A DNA stretch of 64,000 bases from Oscillospiraceae bacterium. Lineage in GTDB: Bacteria > Bacillota > Clostridia > Saccharofermentanales > Saccharofermentanaceae. The first letter of the stretch is position 1. Each line of letters begins with the position of its first letter. The stretch spans positions 1-64,000 of the forward strand of contig CACZMA010000006.1 of NCBI GenBank assembly GCA_902782125.1, given 5' to 3'. A program made the translations under genes and the position numbers. Under the pieces are notes generated by a model. That model saw only the letters and a program-made list of their open reading frames with translations. It was not told where the DNA came from and searched no databases. Shown here in pieces: positions 59,855 to 64,000 of this stretch.

Positions 59855-60967
59855 GTGGAAGAGTTTAGTTTATCAATCGAATCGATCCTGTCGGAATCCG
59901 TCAAGATGGGTGCATCAGATACCCATATAACAGTAGGACTTCCGCCGATGATCCGTGTCGACGGTATGCTGATGCCGATGGGCAGGACACCGCTGACAGC
60001 TGCAGACACCGAGTATCTCTGCAAGTCGATGATCGATAAGTCAAGACAGCAGTATCTCAACGAGCGTGGTGAGATCGACTTCTCATATGTCGTTGAAGAT
60101 TACAGCCGTTTCAGATGTAATGTGTTCAAGCAGAGAGGTACATATGCTCTTGCTGCAAGAACTATTACAAATGAGATCCCTACATGCGAACAGCTGGGAC
60201 TTCCTAATATTTTCAAAGAATTTGTTATGGCACCGAGAGGACTTATCCTCGTCACAGGTCCTACGGGATCCGGTAAGTCAACGACACTAGCTGCCATGAT
60301 CGGTCATGTTAACAGCAATAAGAAGTGCCACATCCTGACACTTGAGGAGCCTATCGAGTACCTCCACATGCACGGTGAAGCAATGATCAACCAAAGAGAG
60401 ATCCACGAGGATACACTCTCATTCGCCAACGCACTCAGAGCTGCTCTCCGTGAAGACCCGGATATCATCCTCGTCGGAGAGATGCGTGACCTCGATACTA
60501 TCAGTACCGCGGTTACGGCAGCCGAGACAGGACACCTCGTTCTTTCCACGCTCCATACATCATCAGCAGCAGATACAGTCAACCGTATCATCGACGCATT
60601 CCCGCCTTATCAGCAGGATCAGATCAGAGTACAGCTGTCTACCGTTCTTAATGCGGTTATCTGCCAGACTCTCGTACAGAGGATCGGCGGCGGCCGTTGC
60701 GCAGCTTTCGAGATCATGATCTGTAACGATGCTATCAGAAACAATATCCGTGAAGGTAAGACATATCAGATCGACAGTGCCATCGCTACATCACTGCAGA
60801 CAGGCATGTGCCCTCTCGATTTCTACCTCGCAGAGCTTTGCAAGAGAAAGATAATCTCCAGAGACACAGGTATGCAGAGATGCCGTGTGCCTGAAGACTT
60901 CAAGAGATTCCTGAACAATGCAGGCCAGTCACAGAGCCCGCTCTTCGGAGACCTCGAGTTTGCTTGA
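59855..60967 (+). CDS. pilT: Type IV pilus retraction ATPase PilT
   Basis: ATPase for pilus retraction, allowing twitching or DNA uptake. 370 residues, normal length. The N-terminal part has GASDTHITVGLPPMIRVDG, the Walker A is VTGPTGSGKSTTLAAMIGH (about 133-151), then LTLEEPIEYLH, Walker B EDPDIILVGEMRDLDT and HLVLSTLHTSSAADTVNRIID. The C-terminal AIRNNIREGKTYQI motif is typical of PilT rather than PilB, and the tetracysteine of PilB is absent. The start is a GTG with AAGGAGG upstream, 14 bp after pilB. Confidence 0.96.
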   Translation: MEEFSLSIESILSESVKMGASDTHITVGLPPMIRVDGMLMPMGRTPLTAADTEYLCKSMIDKSRQQYLNERGEIDFSYVVEDYSRFRCNVFKQRGTYALAARTITNEIPTCEQLGLPNIFKEFVMAPRGLILVTGPTGSGKSTTLAAMIGHVNSNKKCHILTLEEPIEYLHMHGEAMINQREIHEDTLSFANALRAALREDPDIILVGEMRDLDTISTAVTAAETGHLVLSTLHTSSAADTVNRIIDAFPPYQQDQIRVQLSTVLNAVICQTLVQRIGGGRCAAFEIMICNDAIRNNIREGKTYQIDSAIATSLQTGMCPLDFYLAELCKRKIISRDTGMQRCRVPEDFKRFLNNAGQSQSPLFGDLEFA

Positions 60968-61016
60968 TATTGGCGAATTGATTATTGTTTAAAAATTTAA
61001 GGAGGAGGAAAACAAT

Positions 61017-62225
61017 ATGGCTAATTTCAGATATCAAGTAGTCGATGCCAACGGTAAGACGACCGAAGGCGTTGTGGAAGCTGCATCTATCGGCGAAGCC
61101 TCAAGAAAGCTTAAGGCTGACGGTAAGTATGTGTCTTCACTGACTCTTGATAAAGGTCCGGGACTGGCTGGTATGGAGATCGGCAGCCCCAAGCTCAAGA
61201 CGAAGGACCTCGTTCTGATCACAAGACAGTTGGCTTCATTGCTTTCAGCAGGTATCACGGTAGTTAGAGCGCTCGACATGCTCTATCAGCAGGTTGAGTC
61301 CAAGAAGGCAAAGAAATGCATCGGCGACGTTTATGAGGCGGTTCAGAGCGGCCGTTCTTTGTCTGAAGCTTTTAAGGAACAGAAAGGTGTTGTTCCTAAC
61401 ATCTTCATCAGTATGATCTCAGCAGGTGAGGAGTCAGGTCGTCTCGACGAAGTTATGGAAAGACTCGCAGAGCACTTCCAGAAAGACTCCAAAGTTAAGA
61501 ATAAGATCGCAGCTGCGATGGTATATCCTAAGATTCTTGCAGGACTTACGGCTGCGGTCAGTATTGGTCTTTTGACCTTCCTGGTTCCGAGTGTTGCAGA
61601 GACTATAACCGGTTTAGGCGGAGAACTTCCCGGACTTACCAAAGCTCTTATTGCTATATCGGATTCTTTAGTTCACTATTTTTACATTTATGCATTAGTA
61701 GTACTTGCAATCGTATTCGGATTCAAGGCATGGAGGGGTTCTGATAAGGGCGCAGAGCAATGGTCAAAGCTCATGTTGACAATCCCTATTGTAGGAAAAG
61801 CTACAAAGATGAACGCTTCAGCCAGATTCACAAGAACATTAGCTACACTGCTTAAGAGTGGTATTTCAGTCCTTCAGGCGGTTGAGATCACAGAGAAGTC
61901 GCTTGATAATGTTGTCCTTGAGAAGAAACTGGCTGCAGCTCGTACAGAGATTCGTAAAGGTACATCTCTGTCCAAGTCCATCAGAGGCATCACTGAATTT
62001 CCTCCTATGATCTATGCCATGGTATCGATCGGCGAAGAATCAGGTACGTTGGATAACATCCTCGAGAAGGCAGCTGATTACTTTGAGGATGAGGCAGATG
62101 CTGCTACACAGAAGATGACTTCGGCATTAGAGCCTATCATGATCATCATCATGGCTATCGTCGTCGGTCTTGTAGTAGGCGGTATTGCGATGCCTATCCT
62201 TACTGTTGCTCAGTGGATCATCTAA
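61017..62225 (+). CDS. pilC: Type IV pilus inner membrane platform protein PilC
   Basis: Polytopic platform protein that couples the PilB/PilT motors to pilin in the membrane. 402 residues, normal length. The N-terminal domain has FRYQVVDANGKTTEGVVEAAS. Two GspF/T2SSF repeats follow (about 70-195 and 270-395), each with RQLASLLSAGI/RTLATLLKSGI and SAGEESGRLDEVMERLA / SIGEESGTLDNILEKAA. Three hydrophobic segments lie near 170-190, 215-235 and 375-395. AAGGAGGAGG lies before the ATG. Part of the pilB-T-C-M-N operon. Confidence 0.96.
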   Translation: MANFRYQVVDANGKTTEGVVEAASIGEASRKLKADGKYVSSLTLDKGPGLAGMEIGSPKLKTKDLVLITRQLASLLSAGITVVRALDMLYQQVESKKAKKCIGDVYEAVQSGRSLSEAFKEQKGVVPNIFISMISAGEESGRLDEVMERLAEHFQKDSKVKNKIAAAMVYPKILAGLTAAVSIGLLTFLVPSVAETITGLGGELPGLTKALIAISDSLVHYFYIYALVVLAIVFGFKAWRGSDKGAEQWSKLMLTIPIVGKATKMNASARFTRTLATLLKSGISVLQAVEITEKSLDNVVLEKKLAAARTEIRKGTSLSKSIRGITEFPPMIYAMVSIGEESGTLDNILEKAADYFEDEADAATQKMTSALEPIMIIIMAIVVGLVVGGIAMPILTVAQWII

Positions 62226-62249
62226 ACAGGTAATGAAAGGAGATCTTTA

Positions 62250-63359
62250 ATGGATTTTTTTGGAAAAAGTGAAAGTGAACTTGTAATCGATTGCTCAAGT
62301 TCCGACCTCAAAGTTGCAGTCGGCAGATATAATACTAAGAACCGTACGATAGCAATTGATAAAGTTGGTATTATCCCTCTTGAAGGTGATGCCATTAATG
62401 ATGGTGCAATCGCAGATTCTTTCGGTATCGTTATGGCTGTTAAGCACGCTATCGCAAGACTCGACATCAGGAATAAGTCATGCATCCTCACAACAGAGGG
62501 CGCATTCGTTCACACCAGAGACCTGGAGCTCCCTATCGTAAAGAAGGAACAGCTCAAGGACATGGTAAAGTACGAAGTCATCGGTCAGGGCGCTAACAGA
62601 GAGCTCTCCATTGACTACATCGTTTATGGTACTGCCGTTGACGAAGAGACAAATGCAGATAAGCTCAAGGTCAGGGCAACGGCTGTTCCTACCGATATCA
62701 TCAAGGAGTACAGAGAATTCCTTAAGAATATGGATCTTACTCCTGTATCTCTCGATGTTAACCCGAATGCAGTAAGGAAGCTCTTCGCATCCGGTATCAT
62801 CAACGGCAATGTAAGCATTGTTCAGTCAACACTGCTTCTTATCGAACTGTCCAGCAGAACGACAACCGTTACAGTCTTAGACCACGGTTTCCCGGTTCTG
62901 TCCAGAAGACTTCAGTTCGGTCATTCCAACATCAGACAGGTAGCTGACTCCATAAAGCGAGTTCAGGGAAATCAGCAGCAGTCTTCACTTGCAAGACGAC
63001 TCAACATTACAACCGCAGATGCAGATGTAAGTGTTCCTGTAGAGGACATCGATGTATGGAACGAGACGGTTGCCGAGACTCCGGCCCTTCAGAGTGCTGT
63101 AAATGCATACTTTAAGAGCCTCGTTGATGCGGTATCCCGTACAGCTCAGTTCTCGATCTCCAAGTATCATATTGATTCTATCAGCACATGCTTCCTCTAT
63201 GGTTCAGGTGCAGGTTATAAGAAAATAGATAAAGAACTTTCAAGACAGCTTGGAACGCAGGTTGAGATCCTCAAGTCCCTTAGTTCTGTTACCGGACCCA
63301 GGGATTTCGAGCTTCCTCAGTTTGTCAATTGCTGCGGCGCGCTGATCCGTGAAGACTAA
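62250..63359 (+). CDS. pilM: Type IV pilus assembly protein PilM
   Basis: Actin-fold cytoplasmic protein that binds the short N terminus of PilN and links the inner-membrane subcomplex to the motors. 369 residues. The N terminus has VIDCSSSDLKVAVGRY, the phosphate-1 motif of the family. TRDLELPIVKKEQLKDMVKYEV and VSLDVNPNAVRKLF are typical of PilM. The C-terminal region has CFLYGSGAGYKKIDKELSRQLG. GAAAGGAG lies just before the ATG. Located between pilC and a PilN-like gene as expected. Confidence 0.93.
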   Translation: MDFFGKSESELVIDCSSSDLKVAVGRYNTKNRTIAIDKVGIIPLEGDAINDGAIADSFGIVMAVKHAIARLDIRNKSCILTTEGAFVHTRDLELPIVKKEQLKDMVKYEVIGQGANRELSIDYIVYGTAVDEETNADKLKVRATAVPTDIIKEYREFLKNMDLTPVSLDVNPNAVRKLFASGIINGNVSIVQSTLLLIELSSRTTTVTVLDHGFPVLSRRLQFGHSNIRQVADSIKRVQGNQQQSSLARRLNITTADADVSVPVEDIDVWNETVAETPALQSAVNAYFKSLVDAVSRTAQFSISKYHIDSISTCFLYGSGAGYKKIDKELSRQLGTQVEILKSLSSVTGPRDFELPQFVNCCGALIRED

Positions 63360-63374
63360 GGAGGGAGTTAATAA

Positions 63375-64000
63375 ATGGCTAATAATGGTAACAAAAAGAT
63401 TATAGTAAAGAAGGATATGAACTTCTTTGCGGAGTTCACTGCTTCTGCAGCTAAGGCTGCCAGGCTCCTTACTTACGCTGTCCTCTTCGGTATTGCCGTC
63501 GTAGGAATCATCCTTGTATTTATCGTAATCGGTATTGTAAGAAATACTATTATCAAGGGTCAGATCGCAAGCCTTGAAGAACAGCTTGCGAGCGAAGAGT
63601 ATGCAAATCTCGAAGTTCAGGCTTCAGCTCTCGCAGAGACGCTCAAGACAAAGAACAATTACTTCTATGCTCTTTGCCAGATGAGAAAGACTGTTGATGA
63701 GACGCCTGCTGTATCCATGGATCTTCCTGATGTTATCGCAGATGACATTCCGAGTGATTCATACCTCGTTCAGTATCAGATCACAGGCACACAGCTTGCC
63801 ATGGAAGGTTATTCTTTCTCATACTACAGCCCTGTTGATATGGTCTACATGCTCAATGAGGCAGGCGTATTCAAGGTAAAGCCTGATATCACCACTTCGA
63901 GGGTGTCGGCAACTGATGTCGGATCACCTGACGAGTTCTTCCCTGACAACAATACAGTTAATGCGATCAACAACTACTACAACTTCACTATTGTTGGAAC
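63375..64000 (+). CDS. pilN: PilN-like type IV pilus protein, 3' end outside the window
   Basis: Starts at the ATG at 63375 with GGAGG ten to eleven bases upstream. The frame stays open to the right edge (about 208 residues seen). A short cytoplasmic N terminus (KKIIVKKDMNFFAEFTASA) is followed by one membrane helix (about 34-58), a coiled-coil-like stretch (QIASLEEQLASEEYANLEVQ) and the start of an extracytoplasmic domain. This is the layout of PilN, and the place after pilM supports it. Sequence similarity to PilN is weak, so the name rests on position and topology. Confidence 0.75.
   Translation, partial: MANNGNKKIIVKKDMNFFAEFTASAAKAARLLTYAVLFGIAVVGIILVFIVIGIVRNTIIKGQIASLEEQLASEEYANLEVQASALAETLKTKNNYFYALCQMRKTVDETPAVSMDLPDVIADDIPSDSYLVQYQITGTQLAMEGYSFSYYSPVDMVYMLNEAGVFKVKPDITTSRVSATDVGSPDEFFPDNNTVNAINNYYNFTIVG

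Overview
The window looks like a chromosome segment of an anaerobic Gram-positive Clostridia member. The signs are clostridial ChW (hydrophobic-W) repeat proteins, RemA, a Crh-like HPr, a single-chain glycyl-tRNA synthetase, pyruvate phosphate dikinase, a DUF134 protein and a clostridial type IV pilus operon. I would guess the Saccharofermentans / Oscillospirales side of the class, but the sequence alone does not prove that. I found no rRNA, tRNA, CRISPR array, transposase or phage gene.

Region 1 (1-30.7 kb) is a cell-envelope polysaccharide locus of comparatively low GC. Two paralogous secreted proteins with six ChW repeats sit at its ends (2-1870 and 27488-30739), and a ChW / L,D-transpeptidase fusion lies inside it. 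Between them are a complete dTDP-L-rhamnose operon (rfbA-rfbB-rfbD-rfbC), six multi-membrane GT-C type glycosyltransferase candidates, three family 2 glycosyltransferases, a polyisoprenyl-phosphate sugar transferase (one near-complete and one partial copy) and LtaS/MdoB-like phosphoglycerol transferases (two near-complete and one fragment). Together these could make, lipid-link, extend and decorate a rhamnose-containing wall polymer. The sugar-transferase and second phosphoglycerol-transferase genes are frameshifted. The breaks lie exactly at the ends of 99-nt exact repeats, which points to assembly joins rather than true pseudogenes.

Region 2 (30.8-38.9 kb) has higher GC. It holds a radical SAM activase, three secreted or membrane Ig-like plus transglutaminase-like proteins with identical catalytic spacing, a lipoprotein, and a glycosyltransferase / SGNH-like gene pair enclosed by a 45-bp inverted repeat (44 of 45 matching).

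Region 3 (39-51.3 kb) is housekeeping: rplM-rpsI, tsaE-tsaB-rimI, a Crh-like HPr, uvrC, a metallophosphoesterase, yicC-remA-gmk-rpoZ-glyS and ppdK. Region 4 (51.3-58 kb) has an acyltransferase, a 30-residue membrane peptide, an SGNH esterase, an apparent MntP-ZIP metal transporter fusion, a DsrE-like / DUF6062 / P-loop-Asp23 operon and yebC. Region 5 (58.1-64 kb) is the start of a type IV pilus operon (pilB-pilT-pilC-pilM-pilN) that runs off the window.

A recurring regulatory feature is a -10 element (often extended, TGnTAnnnT) ending only 6-8 nt before a start codon with no Shine-Dalgarno sequence. It occurs at eight starts, plus one weaker case, and suggests frequent leaderless transcription.
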